NCBI RefSeq assembly: GCF_013402815.2
Contig: NZ_CP058601.1
Span: forward strand, 930,001 to 994,000
DNA length: 64,000 bases
Source: Natrinema halophilum
GTDB taxonomy: Archaea > Halobacteriota > Halobacteria > Halobacteriales > Natrialbaceae
Direction of reading: 5' to 3'
Part shown: positions 36,552 through 45,958 of the stretch, in pieces
Numbering within the stretch: the stretch's first letter is position 1
Layout of the letters: the number at the start of each line of letters is the position of its first letter
Made by a program: the position numbers and the translations under genes
Notes under the pieces: generated by a model
What the model was told of the DNA's origin: nothing
The model's input: the letters and a program-made list of their open reading frames with translations, nothing else
The model's database searches: none

Positions 36552-36673
36552 ACCGACTTTCGGTGGTCGCCTCCATCGCACCATCGGTCGGTGAACCTCC
36601 GGAAATCGGTAATCACAACAGTGGCTGTCTTCTCGGCCAATTTACAGGCAACGGCGGTCCCTCCGGTTGACCG

Positions 36674-38737
36674 TCACTGACACTCGAGGATGACGACGGT
36701 TTCGACCGAAAGCGACCGTTTCCCCGAATCGTCGACACCGTCGGATACGTCCGTCTCGGTCAGGAGGTCGATGGGATCGACGGGTTCGTCGAGACAGACC
36801 GTGGCCGATCCCTCTCCGAAGTGATGCACGACTACGATGCGACGCCCGGTCACCTGCTCTGTGCGAGCGAACGCGACCGCCGCGTCGGTGTCCGTCTCGT
36901 ATTCGATGCGCTCGAGTCCAGCGTCGGCACGTAACGCCGGGTGCGATTTCCGAAGGTCGATCAGTCGCTGGTAGTACTCGAGGAGATCCTCGTCGAACGC
37001 GTTCCAGTTCATCGGGTCGCGCCGTCCCCTCACGCCGGTCTCCTGACCATAGTAGAGCATCGGCGAACCGGGAAGGGTGAACGTCACAGCACCGGCGGCC
37101 AGTTGTGCGTCTCGGCCGTAGGTACTGAGATATCGGTCCGTGTCGTGATTTTCGACGTACAATAGCCACCGGGAATCCGCATGTGCGCCTCGACGCTTTC
37201 GGTCGTCGATCGCCTCGAGAACGGCCTCGGCGGTCGTCGTATCCAGGCCCACTGCGGAATCAGTAAACTCGTCTGCCACTGCGCCATCTTGCTCCCCGGT
37301 CACTTCCCGCTCCTCAACGGACTCGTTCGCACCGTCTCCAGTAACCGACTCGCCCAATTGCTCGAGCGCGTCGTGGAGCACGTCGTCGTGGTGCATATGA
37401 AATCGTCCGCCACCCATTTCGACGTCGGAAGGGAGGGTCTCGTCCAGCAGGAAGAACTCGCTTTTCGTCCCCGTCAATCGGTCTGCGACCTCCGTCCAGA
37501 AGCTCAGGGGGACGCCCCAGGCGACGTCGGCCCGGAATCCGTCGACTTTGTCGGCCCAGAAGTCGACGACTTCGAGGAGGTATTCCCGGACCTCGGGATT
37601 GCTGTAGTTCAGATTTGGAATGTCGTCCCAGCCGAAGTAGGTGTCTGCGTCTCCGTCGTCGAAATCCGCCCAGCGGTACCAGTCGCGGTACCGCTCGTGA
37701 TCTGGATGCGTTTCGTCGACGGCGGCCTCGAAGAAGGGATGCGAATCCGAGGTGTGGTTGATGACGAGGTCGAAGACGACCCTGATATCGCGGTCGTGGC
37801 ACGCATCGACCAGCGCCTCGAGGTCCGACATCGTTCCAAGGTCCGGATCGACGCTGAAGTAATCCGTCGTGTCGTACCCGTGGGGGCCACCGTGCTCCAT
37901 CGGCGTCCCGAAACCGCTCTCGGCGTCGAGAAACGGCGTCAGCCAGAGGACGTCGATCCCGAGGTGCTCGAGGTGGTCGAGGCGATCAGTGATGGTCTCG
38001 AATGTAGGGTCCTCTTGATCCGGGAACCGACGGGTGAAAATTTCGTACACGATCGCGTCGACGGCCCACTCCGGCGGTTCGAAGGGGCGTTCGACAGTGA
38101 TAGTCGGTCCGTCCGTCCGGTCACTGTCCGGTACCAGATCGATCGCATCCGGAACGGAGTGTCGCTCGTCCACTGCGACGGCGTAGACCCGGACCGGCTC
38201 GTCGATCGCACTAACCGGGAACGTACTGTCGGTCTCGAGTACGTCCGCATTCCGATCGTCGACGTAGAACTCGACTGCTGGATCACCGTCGCCGACGACG
38301 GTCGCCGTCGCCGAAAGGTGTACCTTCGTTTTGCTGACCGTGGCGTCGAGTTCGACCTGCGGTCGCGGCTCGGTCTCGTCTACTTCGGGAAACGCACGAA
38401 CCGTCAGTTCGTGGGTACCATCCGGAGCCTCGAGCGCCAGGGTGTACTCACCTGGGGGGGGAGGCTCGAACTCCGCGACTGGTCCGTCCGTCGGTGTCGC
38501 GCTCGATCCGTTGGGCGACTCGAGTACCCGCCAGGTGTACGTCCCATCGGCGTCCGGGTTCCACGGCGCGAGATCGTCGCGCGTTTCCATCTCGTTCCCG
38601 TTCGGGTCCACGATCCCCTCCTCAACGGTGACAAATCTGGGCGGACCGGGATGGTGAGAGCCATCACCGCTTTCAAACGAGTGCTCGGGCTCGGTCTCAC
38701 CGCCATCTGCGAGGGCCCGTCGATCGTCCCTGTTCAT
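36674..38737 (-). CDS. Cytoplasmic GH13 alpha-amylase family enzyme
   Basis: A 687-residue alpha-glucan hydrolase. An acidic N-terminal part with Ig-like beta domains (residues ~1-225) precedes the TIM barrel (from AVDAIVYEIFTRRFPD). Conserved GH13 regions: DLVINH (I), GFRADVAWG with the nucleophile Asp (II), FFLLDETLP with the acid/base Glu (III), and VENHDTDR with the transition-state Asp (IV). An insertion between regions III and IV is rich in Glu and Asp. No signal peptide is seen, so it acts on imported maltodextrins, alongside the GH15 enzyme and malEFGK. Exact specificity (amylase, cyclomaltodextrinase, neopullulanase) is not readable. Confidence 0.9.
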   Translation of the reverse strand: MNRDDRRALADGGETEPEHSFESGDGSHHPGPPRFVTVEEGIVDPNGNEMETRDDLAPWNPDADGTYTWRVLESPNGSSATPTDGPVAEFEPPPPGEYTLALEAPDGTHELTVRAFPEVDETEPRPQVELDATVSKTKVHLSATATVVGDGDPAVEFYVDDRNADVLETDSTFPVSAIDEPVRVYAVAVDERHSVPDAIDLVPDSDRTDGPTITVERPFEPPEWAVDAIVYEIFTRRFPDQEDPTFETITDRLDHLEHLGIDVLWLTPFLDAESGFGTPMEHGGPHGYDTTDYFSVDPDLGTMSDLEALVDACHDRDIRVVFDLVINHTSDSHPFFEAAVDETHPDHERYRDWYRWADFDDGDADTYFGWDDIPNLNYSNPEVREYLLEVVDFWADKVDGFRADVAWGVPLSFWTEVADRLTGTKSEFFLLDETLPSDVEMGGGRFHMHHDDVLHDALEQLGESVTGDGANESVEEREVTGEQDGAVADEFTDSAVGLDTTTAEAVLEAIDDRKRRGAHADSRWLLYVENHDTDRYLSTYGRDAQLAAGAVTFTLPGSPMLYYGQETGVRGRRDPMNWNAFDEDLLEYYQRLIDLRKSHPALRADAGLERIEYETDTDAAVAFARTEQVTGRRIVVVHHFGEGSATVCLDEPVDPIDLLTETDVSDGVDDSGKRSLSVETVVILECQ

Positions 38738-38933
38738 CGTCCCTCGCGAGTCGCCAATCGATCCGTTCGCCAGTTCACGGGCCTCATACCTGTCCGTGGA
38801 ATGAAGTTGTGGTGTAATACCATACTTCGATTGGAGTAGTCCGGCATATCGGCGGCTTGCTGGCGGCCCTCGTCAGTGAGCCCGAAGCCCCTCATTTTCG
38901 CTGAAGGCCGGCATCCCTCGGGGTAAAGGGGCG

Positions 38934-40172
38934 TCACTCGTCGTCGAAGAGCTCCTCTCCCTCTATCATGTGTTCCTCGACGGCGTCCATATCGAGCGTG
39001 ACCCCCAGTCCGGGCGTTTCCGGTACCTCGATGTAGCCGTCCTCGATGACGTCCTCCTCGACCAGATCTTCCCACCAGCCGAGTTCGTACGAGTGGTACT
39101 CGACGGCCAAGACGTTCGAGATCGCTGCGCCGACGTGGACGCTGCCCATCGTCGCTACCGGCGAGGCGACGTTGTGCATCGCGACCGGTACGTAGTACAT
39201 GTCCGCGAGATCGGCGATTTTGGCCGTTTCTCGCATACCTCCGACCTTGGGCATGTCCGGCGCGATGATGTCGACGGCTTGCTCCTCGAGCAGACGCCGC
39301 TGTCCGTGTTTCCTGTAAACGTTCTCGCCGACGGTAATCGGCGTCGTCGTCGACTGCGTGACCTCGCGCTGGACGTCGTGATTTTCCGGCGGTACCGGAT
39401 CCTCGAGCCACCAGACGTCGTACTCTTCCAGGCGGGTCGCGAGTCGTTTCGCACTGCCGCCGGAGAAGGTCCAGTGGCAGTCGAACGCGACGTCGGCTCT
39501 CGACCCGACGCGCTCGGTGATCGCTTCGACGATCGACGCCTTGTGGTCGATTTCGGGACCGCGGAGATGTCGGTTCGCTCGGTCTTTCTCGTGGCCGCTG
39601 GGAACGTCGAGGTCAAACTTCAGGGCGTCGTAGCCCAGTTCCTCGACGACGCGTTCTGCCTCGTCGGCGCAGGCGATCGGGTCCGCTTCCTCTTCGGTGT
39701 GACAGTCGCAGTAGACGCGGACATCGTCGCGATACTTGCCGCCGAGGAGCTGATAAGCCGGCACCTCGAGAATTTTCCCGGCGAGGTCGTGGAGCGCGAC
39801 TTCGATGCCCGAGATTGCGGTGACCGTGACGCCGCCGATCGAACCTTCGCCGGACATTTTCTGGACGAGATGTTCGGTTAGCCGATCGATGTCTAGTGGG
39901 TTCTCTCCCTGTAAGAACGGCTTCATCCGCTCGATCAGTTCCGGCGCACCGGCCCCCCAGTACGCTTCGCCGGTGCCGACGATCCCGGCGTCGGTGTAGA
40001 TCCGGACTAGCGTCCACGGGAAGTTGCCGTCGATCATCGTCGTCTGAATATCGGTAATCTCGACGTCCCGGCCGTCGCCCCGTTCGCGGGTGACTCCCAT
40101 CGTTTTCGCCGAGAGGTCCCGCATCGTGTATTCGGCGTTCGGATCGTGCAGCTGTGAATAGTCGATCCCCAT
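38934..40172 (-). CDS. Enolase-superfamily sugar acid dehydratase, probably D-gluconate dehydratase
   Basis: A 412-residue mandelate racemase/enolase-superfamily enzyme. The start GIDYSQLHDPNAEYTMRDLS matches the haloarchaeal gluconate dehydratase I recall from Haloferax. Barrel sites: Lys in ALKFDLDVP, metal ligands Asp in DCHWTF, Glu in LEDPVPPEN and Glu in VGENVYRK, and the His in AMHNVASP. It would dehydrate gluconate to 2-keto-3-deoxygluconate, upstream of KDG kinase and the KDPG aldolase at 26348. Xylonate or galactonate dehydratase are the main alternatives. ATG 40172 is used; ATG 40178 is possible. Confidence 0.82.
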   Translation of the reverse strand: MGIDYSQLHDPNAEYTMRDLSAKTMGVTRERGDGRDVEITDIQTTMIDGNFPWTLVRIYTDAGIVGTGEAYWGAGAPELIERMKPFLQGENPLDIDRLTEHLVQKMSGEGSIGGVTVTAISGIEVALHDLAGKILEVPAYQLLGGKYRDDVRVYCDCHTEEEADPIACADEAERVVEELGYDALKFDLDVPSGHEKDRANRHLRGPEIDHKASIVEAITERVGSRADVAFDCHWTFSGGSAKRLATRLEEYDVWWLEDPVPPENHDVQREVTQSTTTPITVGENVYRKHGQRRLLEEQAVDIIAPDMPKVGGMRETAKIADLADMYYVPVAMHNVASPVATMGSVHVGAAISNVLAVEYHSYELGWWEDLVEEDVIEDGYIEVPETPGLGVTLDMDAVEEHMIEGEELFDDE

Positions 40173-40397
40173 GAACATTCATTCACTCTCATCATAGTAA
40201 TAGTTTTCACCTTTCCTAGGCAAGTGTCGTAGTCGCCTATACTCATGAACCGAACGCGGACTCGAGAGCGGGAGTGATACTCGTCGGTACCGTAAACGAA
40301 CGCTGCAACGGCTGTAAACGAAAGTGATGAAAGCCTGTACGAGGCTATACGAAAAATAGTTCGCTCAGACCCGTAGTCCGCTCAAATCAGTATCTGC

Positions 40398-41267
40398 TCA
40401 CACCCGTTTGAGTTCGTCCGGTACGTCGTCGATCTCGGAATCGAGTGCCGCCGTCGCGGCAAACGCAGCTCGCTTCTCGGCGGTCCGACGGTTGATCGCC
40501 CGCGGACCGACTGCGAACTCGACTCGGGTCACGCTTTCGGCCGGGCTAGAGTGGCCGAGAACCGTAACGGGTCCGACTTCGCGCGTGTTCCGGACGTGGG
40601 TTCCGCCACATGCTGTCATGTCCCATGGATCCGCCGGTCCGTTGGCGCTGGCAAGGCGGTTTCCGCGAGGGTTGTCGTTCTCGTCTTCGATGGTGACGAT
40701 ACGAACACGTCCCCGCTTTACTGCAGCGTGGTTGCGATCAGCATCGAAAGAGATTCCGTCGCGCTCGCGTGCAGCCGAAATCGGGACGTCGTCCCACGAC
40801 ACCGGCCGCGATTCCCAGATTACCCGGTTGACGATTTCGTCCAGTTCGATCACTGTCTCGTCGTCGAGGGTCGCACTCGTCTCCAGATCGACCCGGACCG
40901 TCTCCGGCCCGATATCGAGACCAGCAACCGTTGAACCGTCGAGAAGTCTGTCCGCGGCCCCCGCCAGGATGTGACTGGCGGTATGGGCACGCATACAGTA
41001 CATTCGGAACGACCACTCGACCGAACACAGCACTCGGTGGCCCGTCCGAAACGATGGGTCCACGTCGAGGACGTGAACCGGTTCGCCGTCGACCAGTTCG
41101 ACGTTCGCGACGTCGATATCGCCGATGGTACCGCGATCGGCCGGCTGACCGGCGCTGGCACCGAAAAAATGACTTCGCTCGAGCCAGACGCGACGTCCGT
41201 CTATCGAGGTCACTTCGGTCTCGAACCGCGTGGCGTACGGCTCCACTGCCGCCCGTTGCCCGGTCAT
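40398..41267 (-). CDS. AlaX-type alanyl-tRNA editing protein
   Basis: A 289-residue free-standing editing domain related to the C-terminal half of AlaRS, which hydrolyses Ser or Gly mischarged onto tRNA-Ala. Zinc ligands are visible: H-x3-H in MRAHTASHIL and C-x3-H in CGGTHVRNT. The N-terminal beta-barrel has the HFFGASAGQPADRGTIG motif, with GQPADRG typical of the second-domain fold. ATG 41267 (MTGQRAAVEP) is used rather than 41318. It is on its own. Confidence 0.88.
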   Translation of the reverse strand: MTGQRAAVEPYATRFETEVTSIDGRRVWLERSHFFGASAGQPADRGTIGDIDVANVELVDGEPVHVLDVDPSFRTGHRVLCSVEWSFRMYCMRAHTASHILAGAADRLLDGSTVAGLDIGPETVRVDLETSATLDDETVIELDEIVNRVIWESRPVSWDDVPISAARERDGISFDADRNHAAVKRGRVRIVTIEDENDNPRGNRLASANGPADPWDMTACGGTHVRNTREVGPVTVLGHSSPAESVTRVEFAVGPRAINRRTAEKRAAFAATAALDSEIDDVPDELKRV

Positions 41268-41338
41268 CGGTTTGAGTCTGTCGGCAGCCGTTAAAAGTCT
41301 GCTCGCCGTGAACGTCACTGTCGGTGAAAAAAAGTCGC

Positions 41339-41863
41339 TTACTCTGCGAGAGTCACGTCGAGACGGTCCTCGAGTGCCTCGATCAGGCCGCCGCCGACGC
41401 CGGCTTGCGTCGCTCGGCCCTGTTCTACGGCGAGAATTTCCGTTTCGGGCGCGCCGAGTTCGTCGGCGAGTTCCTCGCGTTTCAGTCCGGCAGCCTGTCG
41501 GGCCTCGACTAGCTTTTCGCTGTACTCCGAGACGAGATACGGGAGCGGATCCTCGTCGTAGTTGGTCCCCTCGCTCTCCCAGTGTTCGGAGTCGCTGTCC
41601 CAGACCGGATTTGCCTTTGCGACGTTTTGAGCGGCCTTCTGCTTCCGACTCGGCTCGTCGCTCATTTCACCGCTCGTGCTCTGCCCGCCCTGATTTCGAT
41701 CACGGCCGTGCGTCTGCGAGTCGTCGTGCGGTGCACAGTCCGGACAAACCTCGAGTTCGGCACCGGCGACCGACGCGAGTCTGAGCGAGTCACTTTCCGT
41801 CCCACAGAGTTCGCAGTTCGTCCCGCCGCCACCGCTGGACGAACCGGTCGAGTATTTGGCCAT
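41339..41863 (-). CDS. Archaeal multiprotein bridging factor 1-like (MBF1) protein
   Basis: A 174-residue protein. A zinc ribbon at about 18-50 (CELCG...CPDC) is followed by a low-complexity polar linker and a Cro/C1-type helix-turn-helix (YSEKLVEARQAAGLKREELADELGAPETEILAVEQG, bounded by YSEKL and VEQG). This is the archaeal MBF1 layout; eukaryotic MBF1 bridges TBP and activators, while archaeal members are linked to the ribosome and stress. ATG 41863 (MAKYSTGSS) is used; the 31 residues upstream are not acidic. It is convergent with nothing and lies 71 bases upstream of alaX. Confidence 0.9.
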   Translation of the reverse strand: MAKYSTGSSSGGGGTNCELCGTESDSLRLASVAGAELEVCPDCAPHDDSQTHGRDRNQGGQSTSGEMSDEPSRKQKAAQNVAKANPVWDSDSEHWESEGTNYDEDPLPYLVSEYSEKLVEARQAAGLKREELADELGAPETEILAVEQGRATQAGVGGGLIEALEDRLDVTLAE

Positions 41864-41974
41864 GCGACAGTTTAGCATCTCCGCCATTTCAACTAATCGG
41901 TAGCGCAGACGGTGCGGTTCCTTCGATCCGACAGTGGCAGCCCCAGAAGAGATCACCCGGAACTGGAGGAGGAG

Positions 41975-43330
41975 CTACCGACCGAAGTGCTTCCTGACAG
42001 TCGTTCGCAACGGAAGCGCCAGCCCACCGACCAGCGGGAAAATCACGAACGCAACGATATCGACGGGAAGCGAAGCGATCCCGGTCGCCCCAGCGGCGAA
42101 GCCGGCAATCGGAGCGAGAACCGGGATTACGTAGAGATACGATGGCTCCCAGCCGGGCAGGCGTCTGGTGTGACGGACGATCACACCGAACAAAAACGGC
42201 ATGAGAACCGTTCCTGCGAGCAGGGGACCGCCGACGAGAGTCGTCGTCGCTCCCATCGCCAGCGCGACGACGATCGTCTCGTTGATCGTTACCGCGCCCC
42301 ACGTGTCGTCCCGTCGAACGAGACGAGTGACGAGAAGGGCACACAGAGCAAGTGCCACGACACCAACTAATCCGCCGAACCAGAGCGTCGACTCGACGGG
42401 TGGCGTCACGAATTCGACATCCCGTACGAACCCAACCGTCGTCTCGATTCCGTGGCGGCTCTCTGCGAGCAGGGTCCAGATACCTGACGGATCGGTGCCC
42501 ATCGCACTGATTTCGGTCCAGAGCCCTTCGATAGCGCCTCGATTGGCCATACCGAAGTGACCGATACCGGTTACGTAGACGATCACCGAGAGCCAGATCA
42601 GTGGGAGAGAGAAATTCTGTCGCCCCCACCAGCGGACAAGCGGGTTGTCGGCTGCGGTGCTCGATCGGGATGGGGATCGCGTTCCCGATTCGGTCGCCCG
42701 ACCGGTACCGCGAACCGTTCTACCGTCCGAGCCCGTAGTTCGACCGGTCCGTTGCGCAGTAGTTCCGCCCGTAGTTCCGTTTTCGGGCCCGGGGCCGTGT
42801 CCGCTATTCGTTCCCGTCCCACTCGAGGCGGCGGTCGTTCCACCCGAGGCCGATGCCGCACCTGCGCTGACGTTCGCCGTCGTCCCACCCGAACCGGTTG
42901 CGGAAGCCGATCGGTTCGAGGTCGCCGATCCGGCCGTCGCCGTGTTCGCCGACGATGTCGTCGCAGATGCGGATGCCGCTTCCGATTCCGCTTCCGATTC
43001 CGCTTCCGATTCCGAGTATCGAAGTTCAGTCCCGCTCGAGTCCGATTCGTCCGCTTCGGTATCGTCGCTCTTCCAGACGTCGGGTGAGGGAAGGCCGCTC
43101 GTCCGTTTTGCGACGTAGTCTTCGTGTCCGAGCCTGTCGTACGCCTGCCGTTCGACCGGATCGCCGAGAATGTCGTAGGCCGTTTTGACCGCAGTGAACT
43201 GTGCTTGTGCCCGGTCGTCGTCGTTCAGATCTGGGTGGTAGACGCGGACCTGTTCGCGATAGGCGTTCTTGATCTCGTCCTGGGAGGCATCAGACGAGAT
43301 CTCGAGAAGGTCATAAAAATCCTCTGTCAT
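41975..43330 (-). CDS. J-domain protein with membrane segments
   Basis: A 451-residue protein. A DnaJ domain covers residues 1-70 with the HPD motif (VYHPDLNDDD) that stimulates Hsp70 ATPase. A ~160-residue Ser/Ala/Gly/Thr-rich linker follows, including Ser-Glu-Ala-Glu repeats from a 12-bp microsatellite. The rest has about six membrane helices (from PLIWLSVIVYVTG). It may recruit DnaK to the membrane. J-domain plus membrane architecture is common in haloarchaea; the client is unknown. It lies 112 bases upstream of mbf1 on the same strand. Confidence 0.82.
   Translation of the reverse strand: MTEDFYDLLEISSDASQDEIKNAYREQVRVYHPDLNDDDRAQAQFTAVKTAYDILGDPVERQAYDRLGHEDYVAKRTSGLPSPDVWKSDDTEADESDSSGTELRYSESEAESEAESEAASASATTSSANTATAGSATSNRSASATGSGGTTANVSAGAASASGGTTAASSGTGTNSGHGPGPENGTTGGTTAQRTGRTTGSDGRTVRGTGRATESGTRSPSRSSTAADNPLVRWWGRQNFSLPLIWLSVIVYVTGIGHFGMANRGAIEGLWTEISAMGTDPSGIWTLLAESRHGIETTVGFVRDVEFVTPPVESTLWFGGLVGVVALALCALLVTRLVRRDDTWGAVTINETIVVALAMGATTTLVGGPLLAGTVLMPFLFGVIVRHTRRLPGWEPSYLYVIPVLAPIAGFAAGATGIASLPVDIVAFVIFPLVGGLALPLRTTVRKHFGR
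42979..43014. repeat. 12-bp microsatellite inside the J-domain gene
   Basis: Three exact copies of CTTCCGATTCCG start at 42979, 42991 and 43003. On the coding (minus) strand they encode repeated Ser-Glu-Ala-Glu in the linker. The period is a multiple of three, so copy-number change would alter linker length without a frameshift. Confidence 0.9.
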
Positions 43331-43469
43331 GTGAGCGTAAAGACGGTGTGGTCTGCTACTGGGATTGTTGGGGCGGGGTTATAATTTCAGTGTTCTTTTC
43401 TGTCGGTTCAGTATCAGTCGTTGCTCGAGATACGTGGGTATTTCGGCCATTGTTCGGCTCGAATCCCGG

Positions 43470-44762
43470 TTACGTAAAATCGGCGAGCGTCGACTGACCG
43501 GCCGTGCGAGTCCCGCAAAGCGAAGCAGAGTCCAGATCTGAATCGTCTTCGTCCGTCGCGTCGTCCGTTTTGACGTCAGTACTGCCCGAGTTTTCTTCCC
43601 AGCTTTCGAGGCTGGCCTGATCTTCGGCAGCGAACTCGAGGTTGGCCACTCGAACGCCGAGTTTGCGGACGGGTACGTCCTCGAACTCCGCGAACAGGTC
43701 GTGAGCGATGCGATCGACCAGATCGGGATCGTCGACCGGGCCGGGGAGCGACCGTTCGCGCGTGTTAACGTCGTATGGCGGCGTGACGGCCTTGACACCG
43801 ATCGTCCGGTACAGTGCGCCCTCGCGTCGTGCACGATCGGCGACTGCCGAGGCGAGCGTTTCGATCTGTTCGTATTTCGAGGCCGGTGCGTCGACCGGTT
43901 CGGCGAACGCGGACTCCCGGGAGAAACTCTTCGGATCTCCCGTGGGCTCGACCCGCCGGTCGTCTTCACCGCGTGCTCGGTCGTACAACTCTCGGCCCCG
44001 TTCGCCGAACCGGTCGACTAACGGCTCGGGATTAGCCGCGGCGACGTCACCCGCCGTCTCGAGGCCCATCTCCCGAAGTTCGCGAGCGGTCACGGGGCCG
44101 ACACCGTGCAACAGGTCGACCTCGAGCGGAGCAAGAAAGTCCCGGATCTCGCCCGGTTTGACGACCGTGAGTCCGTCCGGTTTGTCGAAGTCGCTGGCGA
44201 TCTTGGCAGCGGCCATCGACGGAGCGACGCCAACGCTGACGTCTACGCCGACTTCTCGGCGGATGCGGTCTTTGATATGGCGGGCGAAGCCGTCTGCGAC
44301 CGCCCAGGCAGTCCGGTCTGTCACGTCGAGGTAGGCTTCGTCGATGCTCACTTCGCGGACGGTGTCGGCACAATCGTGAAGGATTTCCCGCACGTCGGCC
44401 GCGACCGACTCGTAATAGTCCATGTCGACTGGTCGATAGTAGCCCGTCTGTTCGCGCTCGAGGTCCGGATCATCGACGGCCCCGTTCTCGTATACCGCGC
44501 GTCTGGGCAGTCGCTCGAGCGCCGTCGAGATAGCTTGAGCGCTCTCGACCCCGAACTCGCGGGCCTCGTAACTGGCGGTGGCGACCGCGCCGACGGTTTC
44601 GCCTTCCTCGTAACCCATGCCGACGACGACGGGTTCGCCGCGAAGTTCGGGCTCGCGAAGTCGCTCGCAGGAGGCGTAGAAGCAGTCGGCGTCGACGTGA
44701 CAGACGATTCGGTCTCCCTCGTCTTCGTCCTCGACGCCCGGTAGCCGCGGCCCATCGGACAT
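43470..44762 (-). CDS. dinB: DNA polymerase IV (Y family)
   Basis: A 430-residue translesion polymerase. Palm metal sites are in CHVDADCFYASCE and in VSIDEAYLDVT; the roof residue region and the helix-hairpin-helix (LLHGVGPVTARELREMG) and little-finger domain follow. The C-terminus QSTLADFT is a PCNA-interacting box, so it would be recruited to the clamp. About 60 acidic residues link the little finger to the box. Upstream lies a 37-bp tandem array ending 31 bases before the ATG, where a promoter would be expected. Confidence 0.95.
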   Translation of the reverse strand: MSDGPRLPGVEDEDEGDRIVCHVDADCFYASCERLREPELRGEPVVVGMGYEEGETVGAVATASYEAREFGVESAQAISTALERLPRRAVYENGAVDDPDLEREQTGYYRPVDMDYYESVAADVREILHDCADTVREVSIDEAYLDVTDRTAWAVADGFARHIKDRIRREVGVDVSVGVAPSMAAAKIASDFDKPDGLTVVKPGEIRDFLAPLEVDLLHGVGPVTARELREMGLETAGDVAAANPEPLVDRFGERGRELYDRARGEDDRRVEPTGDPKSFSRESAFAEPVDAPASKYEQIETLASAVADRARREGALYRTIGVKAVTPPYDVNTRERSLPGPVDDPDLVDRIAHDLFAEFEDVPVRKLGVRVANLEFAAEDQASLESWEENSGSTDVKTDDATDEDDSDLDSASLCGTRTAGQSTLADFT

Positions 44763-44792
44763 TCGTCTACCGGTCGATTCGTCCGGACGAAC

Positions 44793-44917
44793 GTGAACGT
44801 TGCGCCCGCGCTACGATAGCCGCACGTATGTGAACGTTGTGCCTGTGCTACGATAGCCGTACGTATGTGAACGTTGCGCCCGTGCTACGATAGCCGTACG
44901 TATGTGAACGTTGCGCC
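44793..44917. repeat. 37-bp tandem repeat in the dinB upstream region, about 3.4 copies
   Basis: Units start at 44793, 44830, 44867 and (partial) 44904. Copies two and three differ by two bases and copy one by a few. Each has GTGAACGTTG at the front and CTACGATAGCCG later. The period is not a multiple of three. The first copy begins 31 bases upstream of the dinB ATG (minus strand), and the array lies between dinB and the copper protein gene, so it may contain the dinB promoter. Confidence 0.95.
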
Positions 44918-44981
44918 GGTAATACCGCCGTCCAGGTCCGTAAGCAGTACGGACGGTCGCCATCCTGGGATTTCTGCTCGA

Positions 44982-45716
44982 TCAGTCCGATTCTCCCGCC
45001 GGTTCCGGGAATTCGACCAGGAGTCGCTTGCTCTCGGACGCGAGGTCGGCCCAGTTTACGGTCCCTTGAGCCGCGATGGTCATTGGGTCCATCATCGGAT
45101 CATCGTACACAAGCGCAGCGGTAAGAGCCGGCGGCCGGAGTTCCACTTCGCCGCCGTCGGTCTTTACGTTCCCCTTCGGACCGAAATCGGCCGTCGGCTC
45201 TCCGACGACGATTCGCGCCACCATTCCGTATATCTCGTGCGGTGCGCAGAGAACGTCGTAGACGCCCGGTTCGTCGAACCGGTAGAGCCAGAACGCGTTC
45301 ATCCCCAGTACAGGGGAGGAAAACGGTGGCACGCCCTCGGGGATGCGTCGCTGGCGACCGAGATTCGGATGATAGGCGGTGACGGTGTGTTCTGGAGTCG
45401 CAAAATCGAATCGAACGACGTCACCGGTTTCGACGATGAGTCCCGTCGGATCGAAGAAAAACTCCGGCACCGGTCGGTTCTCTCGTGGTCGGATTCGAAG
45501 ATCGACTTCGTAGTCGGGCCGCATCGATTGCGGCAGTTGTTCGTCTTCTTCGAGACCTGTATAGCCGAACACCGGGTGAATACAATGCGGTTGTGGACAC
45601 GCGCGTCGGTCTCGGCTACTGGTGGGCCGGTCGTCACCGCTCGCCACACCTGGTTCAGACGCGAGCGGAATCGTCGACGTTGCGCCTGCCGCCTTCAGAA
45701 CCTGTCGTCGGTCCAT
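44982..45716 (-). CDS. Tat-exported blue copper (cupredoxin) protein
   Basis: A 244-residue protein with a Tat signal (DRRQVLKAAG). The cupredoxin part has the N-terminal copper His in TPEHTVTAYH and a C-x2-H-x4-M cluster (CAPHEIYGM), the spacing of plastocyanin and halocyanin. The ~70 residues before it contain a CPQPHC pair. It should carry electrons outside the membrane. The tail (residues ~175-244) is not part of the barrel and has no recognised domain. ATG 45716 (MDRRQ) is used. Alternative: a multi-domain oxidase fragment, but only one copper site is seen. Confidence 0.82.
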   Translation of the reverse strand: MDRRQVLKAAGATSTIPLASEPGVASGDDRPTSSRDRRACPQPHCIHPVFGYTGLEEDEQLPQSMRPDYEVDLRIRPRENRPVPEFFFDPTGLIVETGDVVRFDFATPEHTVTAYHPNLGRQRRIPEGVPPFSSPVLGMNAFWLYRFDEPGVYDVLCAPHEIYGMVARIVVGEPTADFGPKGNVKTDGGEVELRPPALTAALVYDDPMMDPMTIAAQGTVNWADLASESKRLLVEFPEPAGESD

Positions 45717-45958
45717 GCACCCTGTCAATCTCGTTCTGGAAAATAGTTATGACGGGCTATCGTACGTCTAATTCGTTGTTGTAACACTATTGTCACGTAT
45801 AGTGGCATGTCGCTGGTCCGCTCGTTTTCGAAAGAGGTCAATCAGGGCAGCATATCAGACGATGGATCAGACGATCGACGATAGTATCGGATGCCACGTC
45901 ACCCGTATCCGTTGTTTCCGGCCCTCGACCAAGCGATCTCGGTTCGATCGTAATCGGT

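Noticed and set aside
37181-38839. Long plus-strand frame over the GH13 amylase gene
   Set aside because: Antisense shadow; the minus strand carries all four GH13 regions.
38738-38933. Possible transposase remnant between the amylase and dehydratase genes
   Set aside because: A short unusual stretch near 38860-38930 looked like degraded coding sequence, but no family motif can be recognised.
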